A stretch of 64,000 nucleotides of DNA from the NCBI RefSeq assembly GCF_003048255.1, contig NZ_CP028487.1, forward strand, positions 3,968,001-4,032,000. Direction: 5' to 3'. The DNA comes from Yersinia massiliensis. Its GTDB lineage: Bacteria > Pseudomonadota > Gammaproteobacteria > Enterobacterales > Enterobacteriaceae. Shown here one piece after another: positions 31,843 to 42,994 of the stretch. How positions within the stretch are numbered: position 1 is the first letter of the stretch; every line of letters starts with the position of its first letter. Below the pieces are notes generated by a model. The model did not search any database. It was not told the DNA's origin and worked only from the letters and a program-made list of their open reading frames with translations. The translations under genes were made by a program, and so were the position numbers.

Positions 31843-33038
31843 GCCATCAACGCTTATTTTATTGGAAAGCGATTGGTGCTTCTGGGCAGTTGCAAACAGG
31901 CGCATTACTGGCGACAGATAAAAATATTGTCTATGAACATATTTTCGGCCGTGGCTTACATCTACTGGCCATTAAGCGCGGTAAGCGGTTATCAAGCCGC
32001 TATTGGCGTGGTGAATGCCTCATAACGATTACTCGTCAGTTAGCCACGCTATTGCAAGCAGGATTGCCTTTAGTCAATAGCTTGAAGCTCTTAGCAAAAG
32101 AGGTGGATGCCCTGCCTTGGCGATGTTTATTACATGAAATCAGCCAACAAGTTTCACAAGGGCAATCATTATCCGAAGCAATGGCACATTATCCTCACAT
32201 TTTCCCAAAGTTATTTCCTCCGGTGATTGCAATGGGGGAATTAACTGGGAATCTCGAGCAATGTTGCATTCAATTGGTTGAACATCAGGAACGACAGCAA
32301 AAACTCAATAAAAAAGTGGTCAAGGCACTCAAGTATCCAGCGTTTGTCTGTATCATCGCCTCACTTGTCAGTACACTGATGCTGGTAATGGTGTTACCTG
32401 AGTTTGAACATATATATCAATCGTTTGATACACCATTACCCACATTGACTGCTTCACTTCTCTTGTTGTCTGGATTGCTGACGAATTACGGGCCAGTTAT
32501 TGCCTTATTATTCCTGTCTATCCTCACCGGCTACTGTTATCTACGTCAACACAAGGCCCACTGGCGGGCATATGAGCAACAACTTTTATTGCGTATACCC
32601 TTAATCTCGGCATTAATTCGTGGAAATTGCCTTAGCCAAATATTCCAAACGTTGGCCATCACCCAACATGCTGGATTACCACTGACAGCGGGCTTAGATG
32701 CAGCGTTGCTTAGCATCAGTAACGATACTTATCGGCAAGCATTACTGCATATCCAAAAACAGATAAATCAGGGTATGCCTTTGTATGCTGCCCTCACCCA
32801 GCATCATTTATTTCCCCCACTCTGCCAACAGCTAGTGCGAGTGGGGGAAGAGTCTGGAGCTCTGGACATACTGTTGAACAAGTTGGCGGATTGGCATCAA
32901 CAACAAACACATGATTTAGCTGATAACCTAACTCAAATGTTAGAGCCTCTTTTGATGTTGATTATTGGCGGTATTGTGGGTGTTTTAGTGATAGCGATGT
33001 ATTTACCGATATTCCAGTTGGGGGATGTTATTGGTTAG
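31839..33038 (+). CDS. hofC: Type IV pilus / type II secretion inner-membrane platform protein (GspF/PilC family)
   Basis: Polytopic inner-membrane platform that couples HofB to pilin assembly. The 399 residues contain two GspF-type helical domains (about 60-180 and 265-385, with ARQLATLLQAGLPL-like and FQTLAITQHAGLPLTAGL blocks) and three hydrophobic segments (around 165-190, 210-235 and 372-395). It starts at GTG 31839, four bases inside hofB. It ends the ppdD-hofB-hofC unit and is followed by a heptamer repeat and a terminator. Role in a functional pilus is inferred. Confidence 0.93.
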   Translation: MSHQRLFYWKAIGASGQLQTGALLATDKNIVYEHIFGRGLHLLAIKRGKRLSSRYWRGECLITITRQLATLLQAGLPLVNSLKLLAKEVDALPWRCLLHEISQQVSQGQSLSEAMAHYPHIFPKLFPPVIAMGELTGNLEQCCIQLVEHQERQQKLNKKVVKALKYPAFVCIIASLVSTLMLVMVLPEFEHIYQSFDTPLPTLTASLLLLSGLLTNYGPVIALLFLSILTGYCYLRQHKAHWRAYEQQLLLRIPLISALIRGNCLSQIFQTLAITQHAGLPLTAGLDAALLSISNDTYRQALLHIQKQINQGMPLYAALTQHHLFPPLCQQLVRVGEESGALDILLNKLADWHQQQTHDLADNLTQMLEPLLMLIIGGIVGVLVIAMYLPIFQLGDVIG

Positions 33039-33070
33039 AGGGGCGACTAGTCAGGAGTTCACTCGCGCGG

Positions 33071-33120
33071 AGCAACGAGCAACGAGCAACGAGCAACGAG
33101 CAACGAGCAACGAGCAACGA
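33071..33120. repeat. Heptanucleotide tandem repeat (AGCAACG) x 7
   Basis: Seven perfect uninterrupted copies of AGCAACG plus one base, beginning 33 bases after the hofC stop and ending just before the terminator stem. It is outside coding sequence. Perfect copies point to recent slippage. Confidence 0.98.
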
Positions 33121-33124
33121 AATT

Positions 33125-33156
33125 ATAAAGGGCGCTGAGTACAATACGCCCTTTAT
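33125..33156. terminator. Bidirectional terminator between hofC and guaC
   Basis: ATAAAGGGCG (33125-33134) pairs perfectly with CGCCCTTTAT (33147-33156) around a 12-base loop. The A/T-rich outer part of the stem gives T-runs on both strands, so it can end both convergent genes. Confidence 0.85.
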
Positions 33157-33238
33157 ATATCAATGAATTAATTTAGAAATGCATTGGGTACGGTATCCAG
33201 AAAAACAATCCCTGGGAACTGAACATTAGCAGTATGTA

Positions 33239-34282
33239 TTAATTACTACCAAATACACGGTTCTCTTGCTCCGCGACTCGGATAAACGTGGTGCGCTTGG
33301 TCAGTTCTTTCAAATGTGAAGCACCAACATAGGTGCATGCTGAACGCAGACCGCCCATGATGTCACGAACAGTATTATCAACAGAGCCACGTAATGGTAA
33401 TTTCACCGTTTTGCCCTCTGCGGCGCGATACTCAGCAACACCGCCAACATGGCGCTTCATGGCAGATTCAGAACTCATACCGTAGAACAGCATAAATTTC
33501 TCGCCATTCTCTTCTACGACACGTCCTTCACACTCATCATGCCCAGCCAACATGCCGCCCAGCATAACGAAATCCGCACCACCGCCGAATGCTTTAGCCA
33601 CATCGCCTGGTACTGAACAACCGCCATCACTCACAATCTGCCCGCCCAATCCATGAGCAGCATCAGCGCACTCGATAACTGCGGACAACTGTGGATAGCC
33701 CACGCCAGTTTTCACTCGTGTAGTGCAAACTGAGCCTGGCCCAATCCCGACTTTAACAATGTCAGCACCAGAAAGGATAAGTTCTTCAACCATCTCACCC
33801 GTCACCACATTACCCGCACAGATCACTTTATCCGGACATGCTTCACGCGCTTTTTGCAGGAAAGAGACAAAATGCTCTGAGTAGCCATTAGCCACATCGA
33901 TACAAATGAATTTTAAGGCGGGTGATAACGCCAAAATTTGTTTCATTTTGTCGAAATCAGCGGAAGAAGTCCCTGTTGAGACCATAACGTGACGCAGCAC
34001 AGACTCCGGAACGCGTCTTACAAACTCGCTCCACTGTTCAACAGTGTAGTGCTTATGAACGGCGGTAAGAACATCGAATGAAGCCAAGACTTCAGCCATG
34101 CGGAAGGTGCCAACGGTATCCATGTTCGCGGCGATGATAGGTACACCAGACCACTTCCAACCTGAATGTTTGAAGGTAAACTGACGTTCTAGTTCTACTT
34201 CAGAGCGACTTTTCAGTGTTGAACGTTTAGGGCGGATTAACACATCTTTGAAACCTAACTTCAAACCTTCTTCAATACGCAT
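33239..34282 (-). CDS. guaC: GMP reductase
   Basis: NADPH-dependent reduction of GMP to IMP and ammonia in purine salvage. The 347-residue length equals E. coli GuaC. The IMPDH/GMPR barrel is plain: [16 protein letters not shown] at the N terminus, [12 protein letters not shown], and the catalytic loop [11 protein letters not shown] (Cys near 186). These are followed by [23 protein letters not shown] and the flap [13 protein letters not shown]. Divergent from coaE. Confidence 0.98.
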   Translation of the reverse strand: MRIEEGLKLGFKDVLIRPKRSTLKSRSEVELERQFTFKHSGWKWSGVPIIAANMDTVGTFRMAEVLASFDVLTAVHKHYTVEQWSEFVRRVPESVLRHVMVSTGTSSADFDKMKQILALSPALKFICIDVANGYSEHFVSFLQKAREACPDKVICAGNVVTGEMVEELILSGADIVKVGIGPGSVCTTRVKTGVGYPQLSAVIECADAAHGLGGQIVSDGGCSVPGDVAKAFGGGADFVMLGGMLAGHDECEGRVVEENGEKFMLFYGMSSESAMKRHVGGVAEYRAAEGKTVKLPLRGSVDNTVRDIMGGLRSACTYVGASHLKELTKRTTFIRVAEQENRVFGSN

Positions 34283-34574
34283 GGCTTATTATTCCTGGTT
34301 AGTGGCGATAGATCGCAAAATTGATCGGGCGTAAATCACGCCATCCCAGTGAAGCTATCATACGCATGAATAATTCTTCGGCAAGACTGCGAATTCACCT
34401 TTATTTGCGCTACAATCCCACAAATTACCTGAAGGGCCGTAGTGACACTTCGCACAAGATACCCGCTTCACGTATTTCATTATCTAGTTTAAACAGAACT
34501 CACTCCTTGCTATGCCTTCCTACCTGCTTTCAGATACAATTCGGCCTCTCACTAACAGTATGCAAGGCTTGGCA

Positions 34575-35195
34575 ATGACCTATATTGTGGCCCTCACTGG
34601 CGGAATTGGCAGCGGCAAAAGTACCGTAGCAAATGCATTCGCTCATTTTGGTGTGCCCCTTGTGGATGCAGATGTCATTGCCCGTCAAGTCGTTGAACCG
34701 GGAACGCCAGCGTTAAATGCTATTGCTTCCCGTTATGGTGAAACGATTGTACAAACTGACGGCACATTGAACCGCGCCACATTACGAGAGAAAATTTTCA
34801 GTGAGCCGCAGGAAAAAGCGTGGTTAAATTCATTGCTGCATCCACTTATTCAGCAAGAAACTCAGCGCCAACTGGCAAAGATTGTTCAACCCTATGCACT
34901 TTGGGTCGTCCCGCTGCTAGTTGAAAACGGTTTACAACACCGCGCAAATCGTGTGTTAGTGGTGGATGTCGCGCCAGAGATACAGCTTGCGCGCACGATG
35001 GCGAGAGATGGTATTACCCGCCAACAGGCTGAACATATTTTAGCATCACAGGTTTCTCGCCAGCAGCGGCTAGCCTGTGCTGATGATATTATTGACAATA
35101 GCGGCGTTCCGTTAATTATCGCCCCGCAGGTTGCTGCATTACACCAGCAATATTTAAAATTAGCAGCTGCGGCCCAACAGGATCTACATCAATGA
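34575..35195 (+). CDS. coaE: Dephospho-CoA kinase
   Basis: Phosphorylates dephospho-CoA, the last step of coenzyme A synthesis. The 206 residues begin [17 protein letters not shown] with the P-loop [34 protein letters not shown] and PLLVENGL are family blocks. The frame is open from 34512, but ATG 34575 matches the E. coli start and has AAGG at 34564-34567. It overlaps zapD by four bases (ATGA), so the two are translationally coupled. Confidence 0.96.
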   Translation: MTYIVALTGGIGSGKSTVANAFAHFGVPLVDADVIARQVVEPGTPALNAIASRYGETIVQTDGTLNRATLREKIFSEPQEKAWLNSLLHPLIQQETQRQLAKIVQPYALWVVPLLVENGLQHRANRVLVVDVAPEIQLARTMARDGITRQQAEHILASQVSRQQRLACADDIIDNSGVPLIIAPQVAALHQQYLKLAAAAQQDLHQ

Positions 35196-35944
35196 GTGAC
35201 CTCACCTCAGCAATACTTTTTGAACATCCGCTCAATGAAAAAATGCGTACTTGGTTGAGAATGGAGTTCTTACTACAGCAATTAGAAAGCCAGAACTCAT
35301 TAGATAACATCGCCAGCGCATTAACTTTTTTCCGTACGGCCTCTGATTTAATTGATGTCCTAGAACGCGGTGAAGTGCGTACTGATTTACTCAAAGAACT
35401 TGAGCGCCAACAGCAAAAATTACAGCAATGGGCAGATATGCCCGGCGTTGATATGTCGCTAGTCGACACCTTGCGCAATCAGCTAAAAAGCCGTGCATCT
35501 GTATTAAAGGCTGCACCACGTATTGGGCAAGCATTGAAAGAAGACCGCCTAATCAGTGTTATTCGCCAGCGGCTGAGTATCCCTGGGGGTTGCTGTAGTT
35601 TTGATTTACCCACTTTGCATACTTGGCTGCACCAACCGCAAGAACAACGTAACCAGCATATTGGTAAATTGATGGCGAGTTTAGCGCCATTGAATCAATC
35701 GCTGACACTCATTTTAGATTTAATACGTCAATCTGGCCCTTTGCGTCCACAAATTAGTTTGAATGGTTTTTTTCAAGATAACGCCGAAGGTGCAGACCTG
35801 CTCAGATTACGCTTGCCGCTGGAACCGCAACTCTACCCACAGATATCAGGGCACAAGACACGATACGCTATTCGTTTCTTACCGCTAGACAGTGAAAATG
35901 GTACTGTGCCAGCCCGTTTATCGTTTGAATTAGCTTGTTGTTGA
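35192..35944 (+). CDS. zapD: Cell division protein ZapD (YacF), FtsZ-binding
   Basis: Cytoplasmic FtsZ-ring stabiliser that bundles protofilaments through the FtsZ C-terminal tail. The product is 250 residues, near the E. coli 247, with the family's alpha-helical N-terminal half ([19 protein letters not shown], then [19 protein letters not shown]) and beta-rich C-terminal half ending in a Cys-Cys pair. Four-base overlap with coaE and followed by yacG. The FtsZ tail it would bind is conserved in this window ([14 protein letters not shown]). Confidence 0.95.
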   Translation: MSDLTSAILFEHPLNEKMRTWLRMEFLLQQLESQNSLDNIASALTFFRTASDLIDVLERGEVRTDLLKELERQQQKLQQWADMPGVDMSLVDTLRNQLKSRASVLKAAPRIGQALKEDRLISVIRQRLSIPGGCCSFDLPTLHTWLHQPQEQRNQHIGKLMASLAPLNQSLTLILDLIRQSGPLRPQISLNGFFQDNAEGADLLRLRLPLEPQLYPQISGHKTRYAIRFLPLDSENGTVPARLSFELACC

Positions 35945-35955
35945 TTGAGTTGTCA

Positions 35956-36027
35956 TTATACCTAATCAGTTTTTAGTCGCAGATAAGCGATGAGTGATTT
36001 CTGTCACCGACAAGATGATAGGTATAA
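35956..36027. repeat. Inverted repeat pair upstream of yacG
   Basis: TTATACCTA (35956-35964) and TAGGTATAA (36019-36027) are perfect inverted repeats 54 bases apart. GTGA and TCAC inside can form a small inner stem. The ten bases TATACCTAAT recur at 17781-17790 before the hairpin upstream of aroP, suggesting a shared dispersed repeat family. Confidence 0.55.
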
Positions 36028-36046
36028 ATAGATTTTAGGAGAATAA

Positions 36047-36253
36047 ATGGAACCCGAAGTGATTGAGGTTAATTGCCCAACATGTGGAAAGATCGTCGTC
36101 TGGGGTGAAGAAAGCCCATATCGTCCTTTTTGTTGTAAGCGTTGCCAGCTAATTGATTTAGGTGAGTGGGCGGACGAAGAAAAACGAATCCCCAGCAGTG
36201 GTGATTTATCTGACAGTGATGAATGGAGTGAGGAAGAACCTCCTAGGCACTGA
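36047..36253 (+). CDS. yacG: DNA gyrase inhibitor YacG, zinc-binding
   Basis: Small zinc protein of 68 residues that binds GyrB and inhibits gyrase in E. coli. The zinc ligands are Cys10 and Cys13 (CPTCGK) and Cys29 and Cys33 (FCCKRC); an extra cysteine stands at 30. The acidic tail ([14 protein letters not shown]) is family-typical. TAGGAG lies just before ATG 36047. Downstream of coaE-zapD, with a 102-base gap containing the inverted repeat, and followed by a strong hairpin. Confidence 0.96.
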   Translation: MEPEVIEVNCPTCGKIVVWGEESPYRPFCCKRCQLIDLGEWADEEKRIPSSGDLSDSDEWSEEEPPRH

Positions 36254-36266
36254 TGTTCACACCATA

Positions 36267-36305
36267 AAATGGAGCAAACTGAATTTTTGCTCCATTTCAG
36301 TTTTT
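36267..36305. terminator. Bidirectional terminator between yacG and mutT
   Basis: AAATGGAGCAAA (36267-36278) pairs perfectly with TTTGCTCCATTT (36286-36297) around a seven-base loop, followed by CAGTTTTT on the plus strand. It lies between convergent yacG and mutT and can serve both. Confidence 0.92.
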
Positions 36306-36311
36306 ATCTGG

Positions 36312-36698
36312 CTAGGCTGTCAGTAATTTGATGATAGGAGCATTGGCAGGCGGGAACTCTCCAACCAACAATTCAGATTGCTTCACCCAGCGCATCGGCT
36401 GCCCTTCGCGTCCGAAAGGTTCGCCATCCCATCCATCGACCATAAAGAAAGTTAATGTCACGATACGATCAGTAAAAGTATGTTCTAACACATCGAGTAA
36501 AGTCGCCTTTCGCACCACAATGCCGGTTTCTTCTAACAGTTCACGTTTTAACGCCATTTCTGGAGTTTCACCCTGCTCAATCTTTCCTCCGGGGAACTCC
36601 CAAAAACCGGCCATATGGGAGTCAGCCGTACGTTGAGTAATGAATATCTCTTGCTGGGCATTGCGAATAATCCCTACCGCAATTTGTAAATGTTTCAA
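36312..36698 (-). CDS. mutT: 8-oxo-dGTP diphosphatase
   Basis: Nudix hydrolase that removes 8-oxo-dGTP from the nucleotide pool and prevents A:T to C:G transversions. The 128 residues contain a full Nudix box (from GGKIEQGETPEMALKRELLE to the ETG that follows, about residues 37-59). IAVGIIRN at the N terminus and FPPANAPII near the end match E. coli MutT. Downstream of secA on the same strand but separated by a strong terminator. Confidence 0.95.
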   Translation of the reverse strand: MKHLQIAVGIIRNAQQEIFITQRTADSHMAGFWEFPGGKIEQGETPEMALKRELLEETGIVVRKATLLDVLEHTFTDRIVTLTFFMVDGWDGEPFGREGQPMRWVKQSELLVGEFPPANAPIIKLLTA

Positions 36699-36791
36699 GT
36701 CTCCTACCTCCTAATCAGGGCCAGAGCATGGTACTGGTATAAACATTGGCTCATGCGGCTTCCTGCTAACTTATCCTAAGAAAGATCGACC

Positions 36792-36830
36792 AAAAAAAAA
36801 CAAAATAAAGGGCGGTATTTAGCCGCCCTT
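36792..36830 (-). terminator. Rho-independent terminator after secA
   Basis: AAGGGCGG (36808-36815) pairs with CCGCCCTT (36823-36830) with a seven-base loop. On the minus strand a long T-rich run follows (TTTATTTTG then nine T), a very strong terminator 30 bases after secA. Confidence 0.96.
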
Positions 36831-36859
36831 ACTGGTCAGTGTAACTTATAGCCTAAATA

Positions 36860-39574
36860 TTACTGCAGGCTACCATGACACTGTTTGTATTTTTTGCCTG
36901 AGCCACATGGACATGGATCATTACGACCCACTTTACGTTCAAGGTTAGCAGCAACATTGATTTCATCTTGCGACATCAAAGCGCTGTTATCTGACTGATG
37001 GCTCAATTGTTGTTGTTTAGCCAAACGCTCAGCTTCTTCGCGACGTTGTACTTCCAGCGCTTCTACCTCTTCTGGCATCCGCACCTGTACTTTGCTCAAT
37101 ACGCTGATCACTTCATATTTCAGTGATTCCAACATGGAGGCAAACATTGCGAAAGATTCACGCTTATATTCTTGCTTAGGATCTTTTTGCGCATAGCCAC
37201 GTAAATGGATCCCTTGACGTAGGTAATCCATTGCAGCCAAATGCTCTTTCCACAAGGAATCAAGCGTTTGTAGCATCACGCCTTTTTCGAAGTTACGCAT
37301 CATTTCAACGCCAACCACTTCTTCTTTGCGTTGATAAACTTCGATCGCCTGCTGAAGGATACGCTCACGTAACGTCTCTTCATGCAGCTGTGGCTCATCT
37401 TCCAGCCACTGCGCTATCGGCATATCAAGATCGAAATCATTTTTCAGGCGCTGTTCCAGTCCTTCAACATCCCACATTTCTTCCAATGACTGGGTTGGGA
37501 TGTAGCTATCAATAACCGTTTTGAAGACGTCTTCACGGATGCTGTTGATGGTTTCGCTGACATCGGACACGTCCAGCAATTCGTTACGCTGACTGTAGAT
37601 CGCACGACGTTGGTCGCTGGCAACATCATCATATTCCAATAATTGCTTACGAATATCGAAGTTACGGCTTTCCACTTTACGTTGGGCGTTAGCAATGGCC
37701 TTGGTGACCCATGGATGCTCAATGGCTTCGCCCGGTTTCATACCCAGTTTACGCATCATGCCAGACACACGGTCAGAGGCAAAAATACGCATCAACGCAT
37801 CTTCCATTGAGAGGTAGAAACGTGATGAACCCGCATCCCCCTGACGACCTGCACGACCACGCAGCTGGTTATCGATACGGCGTGATTCATGACGCTCAGT
37901 ACCAATAATGTGCAAACCACCTGAAGCTAATACTGCATCATGGCGAATCTGCCATGCGGCTTTAATGGCTGCAATTTGATCTTCAGTTGGATCTTCCAGC
38001 AAAGCAATCTCACTCTGCCAGCTCCCACCCAACACGATGTCAGTACCACGGCCGGCCATGTTGGTTGCAATAGTGACCGCACCCGGTTGACCCGCTTGAG
38101 AAACGATATCCGCTTCCATTGCGTGGAATTTGGCGTTCAGAACCTTGTGTTCGATACCGGCTTTGGTTAACTCAGCAGAGACAACTTCAGATTTCTCAAT
38201 CGAGATGGTCCCCACCAATACCGGTTGTCCATTCGCAGTACGCTCACGGATATCCTCGATAATCGCACCGATTTTTTCCTGCTCGGTCATATAGACCAAG
38301 TCAGCCAAATCCTTACGGATCATTGGGCGGTTAGTTGGAACAACGATGGTATCGAGTTTATAGATAGAGCTAAATTCGAATGCTTCGGTGTCCGCAGTAC
38401 CGGTCATACCGGCCAATTTCTCGTAGAGACGGAAGTAGTTCTGGAAGGTAATAGAAGCCAGAGTTTGGTTTTCGTTCTGAATTTCTACGCCTTCTTTCGC
38501 TTCAACAGCTTGATGCAAACCGTCTGACCAACGACGCCCTTGCATGGTACGACCGGTGTGTTCGTCGACAATGATGACTTCACCGTCTTTCACGATGTAA
38601 TCCACATCACGGGTGAACAACACATGTGCGCGCAATGCTGCCGTGACATGGTGCATTAACATGATGTTGGCCGGAGAGTACAGTGACTCGCCTTCCTCCA
38701 TGATGCCGGCTTCTACCAGCATTTGTTCAATCTGAATCAAACCACGTTCTGTCAGATGAACCTGACGTGATTTTTCGTCAACAGAGAAATGGCCTTCACC
38801 TTGGAAGGTATCTGAGTCTTCTTTTTCCTGACGAATCAGTCGTGGAATCAGTTTATTAACCCGAATGTACATCTCGGAACTGTCTTCAGCCGGACCGGAG
38901 ATGATCAACGGGGTACGAGCTTCATCGATCAAGATGGAGTCAACTTCATCCACCAATGCATAATGCAATTTACGCTGTACACGCTCTTCAGGACTGAATG
39001 CCATGTTGTCGCGCAGATAGTCAAAACCGTATTCGTTGTTCGTACCATAGGTGATATCAGCAGCATAAGCAGCACGCTTAGCAGGCGCTGTCATATTCGG
39101 CAGGTTAATGCCCACACTCAAACCAAGGAACTCGAACAATGGACGGTTATTTTCGGCGTCACGTTGAGCCAAATAGTCGTTGACGGTAACCACGTGAACA
39201 CCACGGCCACTCAGCGCATTCAGATAAGCAGGCAATGTTGCGGTCAGTGTTTTACCTTCACCCGTACGCATCTCAGCGATGCAGCGTTCGTTCAGGACCA
39301 TACCACCGAGCAACTGAACGTCGAAATGGCGCATGCCAAACACACGCTTACTGGCTTCACGCACGACAGCGAATGCTTCAGGAATTAAGGTTTCCAGCAC
39401 CGCACCTTTCGCCAGACGCTCACGGAATTCGTCTGTTTTGGCGCGTAATTCAGCATCGGTCAGCTTTTCAACTTCAGGTTCCATGCGGTTGATTAGCTCA
39501 ACCACTTTGCGCATACGGCGCAGCGTACGATCGTTACGGCTGCCAAAGACTTTGGTTAATAATTTGATTAGCAT
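36860..39574 (-). CDS. secA: Preprotein translocase ATPase SecA
   Basis: Motor ATPase that drives unfolded preproteins through SecYEG. The 904 residues start [18 protein letters not shown]. Seen in order: Walker A MRTGEGKT near 102-109, the [15 protein letters not shown]alker B/DEAD-like box, the preprotein cross-linking domain, and the second nucleotide-binding fold ([28 protein letters not shown]). The C-terminal zinc motif [14 protein letters not shown] binds SecB. Preceded by secM, whose ribosome stalling would expose the secA ribosome site in the 77-base spacer. Confidence 0.98.
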   Translation of the reverse strand: MLIKLLTKVFGSRNDRTLRRMRKVVELINRMEPEVEKLTDAELRAKTDEFRERLAKGAVLETLIPEAFAVVREASKRVFGMRHFDVQLLGGMVLNERCIAEMRTGEGKTLTATLPAYLNALSGRGVHVVTVNDYLAQRDAENNRPLFEFLGLSVGINLPNMTAPAKRAAYAADITYGTNNEYGFDYLRDNMAFSPEERVQRKLHYALVDEVDSILIDEARTPLIISGPAEDSSEMYIRVNKLIPRLIRQEKEDSDTFQGEGHFSVDEKSRQVHLTERGLIQIEQMLVEAGIMEEGESLYSPANIMLMHHVTAALRAHVLFTRDVDYIVKDGEVIIVDEHTGRTMQGRRWSDGLHQAVEAKEGVEIQNENQTLASITFQNYFRLYEKLAGMTGTADTEAFEFSSIYKLDTIVVPTNRPMIRKDLADLVYMTEQEKIGAIIEDIRERTANGQPVLVGTISIEKSEVVSAELTKAGIEHKVLNAKFHAMEADIVSQAGQPGAVTIATNMAGRGTDIVLGGSWQSEIALLEDPTEDQIAAIKAAWQIRHDAVLASGGLHIIGTERHESRRIDNQLRGRAGRQGDAGSSRFYLSMEDALMRIFASDRVSGMMRKLGMKPGEAIEHPWVTKAIANAQRKVESRNFDIRKQLLEYDDVASDQRRAIYSQRNELLDVSDVSETINSIREDVFKTVIDSYIPTQSLEEMWDVEGLEQRLKNDFDLDMPIAQWLEDEPQLHEETLRERILQQAIEVYQRKEEVVGVEMMRNFEKGVMLQTLDSLWKEHLAAMDYLRQGIHLRGYAQKDPKQEYKRESFAMFASMLESLKYEVISVLSKVQVRMPEEVEALEVQRREEAERLAKQQQLSHQSDNSALMSQDEINVAANLERKVGRNDPCPCGSGKKYKQCHGSLQ

Positions 39575-39651
39575 GATTCTTAGTATCTCTTACAAGACCA
39601 CCAAAGCGGCGGCCAAAGGTTGCATAAAGTTAGGGTAAATCAAGAGTAGAA

Positions 39652-40185
39652 TTAACTGAAATTGGCAGGCCCAGCGCGGATGCCTTGCACTTGTGCAAGC
39701 CAAAGCCCTGGTTTGTGTAACGAAAGGACCGGTTGTTTAACCTGCTCAGTATCACGAATGATCGCAGGTGGCTTAAACTCATGAGTCAGAAGTGCATTGA
39801 GGGTATCCAACAACGCAAGTTGCTGAACTTGTGAGGGCACAACTTGCTCAGCTTCAGCAGCCTCTTGTGCTCGGTTATAAGCAGTTTGAGGGGCCAATGC
39901 AAATGTCAGGTGACGAATAACTGTGCGCAGTGCATGCTGTTGCCAGTAGTCTACGCTGAATGAAGGGCGACGATGTATATCGTGTAGAAGCGCCAGACTC
40001 GTAAAGTTTGTCGCGCTGTAGTTCTGGCGGCTTTGGCTTGATGATGTGTTCGATATCGCATTTTGATCGGGCACGCCAGTTAGATTCGAAGGCACACCAA
40101 GACTCGCCGCGACCATCCCTAATAAGAGATGCGGCCAGAAATAACGCCTACCAAATTGTCGCCAACGATTTAGAATACCAATCAC
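39652..40185 (-). CDS. secM: Secretion monitor SecM with variant arrest motif
   Basis: Leader protein whose translation arrest senses export and raises SecA synthesis. The 177 residues begin like E. coli SecM, with an extended signal sequence ([18 protein letters not shown]). They end in the arrest segment [17 protein letters not shown] (157-173), where Trp162, Gly168, Arg170, Gly172 and Pro173 match the E. coli arrest residues. The E. coli motif is FxxxxWIxxxxGIRAGP; here Phe is replaced by His157 and Ile by Leu163. GTG 40185 is the start. Divergent from the DUF721 gene with 28 bases between them. Confidence 0.93.
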   Translation of the reverse strand: MIGILNRWRQFGRRYFWPHLLLGMVAASLGVPSNLTGVPDQNAISNTSSSQSRQNYSATNFTSLALLHDIHRRPSFSVDYWQQHALRTVIRHLTFALAPQTAYNRAQEAAEAEQVVPSQVQQLALLDTLNALLTHEFKPPAIIRDTEQVKQPVLSLHKPGLWLAQVQGIRAGPANFS

Positions 40186-40213
40186 GAGTTTAGAATCCGC
40201 CGGAGCCTTATTA

Positions 40214-40741
40214 ATGCGTGAGAATCGCCCACAGTTATTAGATGTTCTGTTCGATGATGCAATTGCGGCAGAAAACGGGCCACTACATCACGTACAACAA
40301 CGCGCTACAGCACTGCTAAAACTTAACCGTGCGGTAAAAGGATTACTCCCTTCACAATTGCAGCCGTGGTGCCGTGTCGCTAACTATCGACAGAGTGTTT
40401 TAGTGCTAGAAACCGCGAATGCTAGCTGGCTAATGCGCTTACGCTATGAGCAACCCGCTTTACTTTCGGCACTACGAGCGCAAATTCTACCATCATTGTC
40501 TTCAATCGACATCAGGATTAATCCATCGTTAATGACCCGCGGCCATAACATGACGCAAGATATCGCGAAATCAACGAAAAATCCTGAGAATTCTCCGCCA
40601 TTACGTCATCTTAGTTTGGAAAGTGCTAAGGAATTAAGAGGATTGGCGAGCCGTAGCCCTGAAAAACTGAGAATAATTTTGGAACGATTAGCTGCGTTGG
40701 CCGGAGAGAGTGCCAACGCAACCAAAAGTGATGGTGATAAA

Positions 40742-40744
<3 letters not shown>
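40214..40744 (+). CDS. DUF721 (DciA-like) protein
   Basis: A 176-residue protein. Residues about 20-105 form the DUF721 fold with the blocks [51 protein letters not shown] and IDIRINP. It is followed by a charged helical C-terminal tail. DUF721 is the core of DciA, a replicative-helicase operator in many bacteria that lack DnaC. E. coli lacks this gene at the equivalent secM-lpxC position. Whether this copy acts in helicase loading is unknown; symbol not assigned. GGAG lies at 40202-40205. Convergent with lpxC with only five bases between stop codons. Confidence 0.82.
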
Positions 40745-41709
<965 letters not shown>

Positions 41710-41770
41710 TTATAACAAGATCGGCGGGACAGTTTAGCACAAAGAGCGGAGATTCCAATATTTTCGGAAA

Positions 41771-42922
41771 TTAGTCGGCTTGCTTACGCAAAAATGCCGG
41801 AATATCCAAATAATCGGGCTCTTTATTAGTTTGAGCAGTCGGGTCATTGACCACTTTAGCCGCAGGCTTAACTTCCTGAGGTAAAGGTGACATACCATGC
41901 TGCTGGTAACGGTGGTCCATCACAGGCTGAGTCTGCTTGTTAGTCACCAGCGTGATTTCAGGACGTTTGTCCATACCGATACCGGTTGCCACCACAGTGA
42001 CGCGCAGTTCATCGTTCATTTCTGGGTCTAACGACGTCCCGATAACCACGGTCGCGTTGTCAGACGCGAATGCACGAATGGTGTTACCCACCGTTTCGAA
42101 CTCATCCAAACGCAAGTCGAAGCCGGCTGTGATGTTGACCAGCACGCCACGGGCACCAGACAGGTCGATATCTTCCAGCAACGGGCTGGAAATCGCCATT
42201 TCTGCTGCTTCTTCCGCGCGATCTTCACCGCAAGCCACACCAGAACCCATCATGGCATAACCCATTTCGGACATAACTGTGCGCACGTCAGCAAAGTCAA
42301 CGTTCATCAAGCCTGGGCGGGTGATCAACTCGGCGATACCCTGAACAGCGCCTTTTAATACGTCGTTAGCTGCACCGAATGCATCCAATAAAGAGATGCC
42401 ACGACCCAGAACTTTCAGCAACTTATCGTTCGGAATAGTGATCAATGAGTCCACATGTTTGGACAACTCAGCGATACCCTGCTCAGCGAACGCCATGCGT
42501 TTCTTGCCTTCAAAATTGAAAGGCTTGGTCACTACAGCAACGGTCAAAATGCCCAAATCTTTTGCCACTTCGGCAACAACAGGGGCAGCACCAGTACCTG
42601 TACCACCGCCCATACCGGCAGCGATAAAGACCATGTCCGCGCCATCAAGAGCGGCACGCAGTGCTTCACGGTCTTCTTCAGCAGAATTACGACCCACTTC
42701 AGGATTCGCGCCAGCACCCAAACCTTTGGTAATACCACTACCAATTTGGATGGTTTGGCCAACAGCCGTCTTACGTAGCGCCTGAGCGTCTGTATTAACG
42801 GCGAAGAATTCAACACCTTCGATGCGCTCGCGCACCATGTGTTCGACGGCATTGCCACCGCCACCACCGACGCCGATGACTTTAATCACCGCGTCATTGG
42901 TTAGTTCCATAGGTTCAAACAT
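41771..42922 (-). CDS. ftsZ: Cell division tubulin FtsZ
   Basis: GTPase that polymerises into the division ring. The 383 residues equal the E. coli length. The tubulin signature GGGTGTG is near 105-111, [11 protein letters not shown] is at the N terminus, and NTDAQAL and [11 protein letters not shown] follow. The C-terminal tail [16 protein letters not shown], which binds FtsA, ZipA, ZapD and MinC, is intact. It follows ftsA after a 72-base gap. Confidence 0.99.
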   Translation of the reverse strand: MFEPMELTNDAVIKVIGVGGGGGNAVEHMVRERIEGVEFFAVNTDAQALRKTAVGQTIQIGSGITKGLGAGANPEVGRNSAEEDREALRAALDGADMVFIAAGMGGGTGTGAAPVVAEVAKDLGILTVAVVTKPFNFEGKKRMAFAEQGIAELSKHVDSLITIPNDKLLKVLGRGISLLDAFGAANDVLKGAVQGIAELITRPGLMNVDFADVRTVMSEMGYAMMGSGVACGEDRAEEAAEMAISSPLLEDIDLSGARGVLVNITAGFDLRLDEFETVGNTIRAFASDNATVVIGTSLDPEMNDELRVTVVATGIGMDKRPEITLVTNKQTQPVMDHRYQQHGMSPLPQEVKPAAKVVNDPTAQTNKEPDYLDIPAFLRKQAD

Positions 42923-42994
42923 AGTTTCTCTCCGTTTTGTGCCTGTCGCTTCGAGATCAATAAATAGGTTCAGCTTGATCTCTTTGTTGAAACA

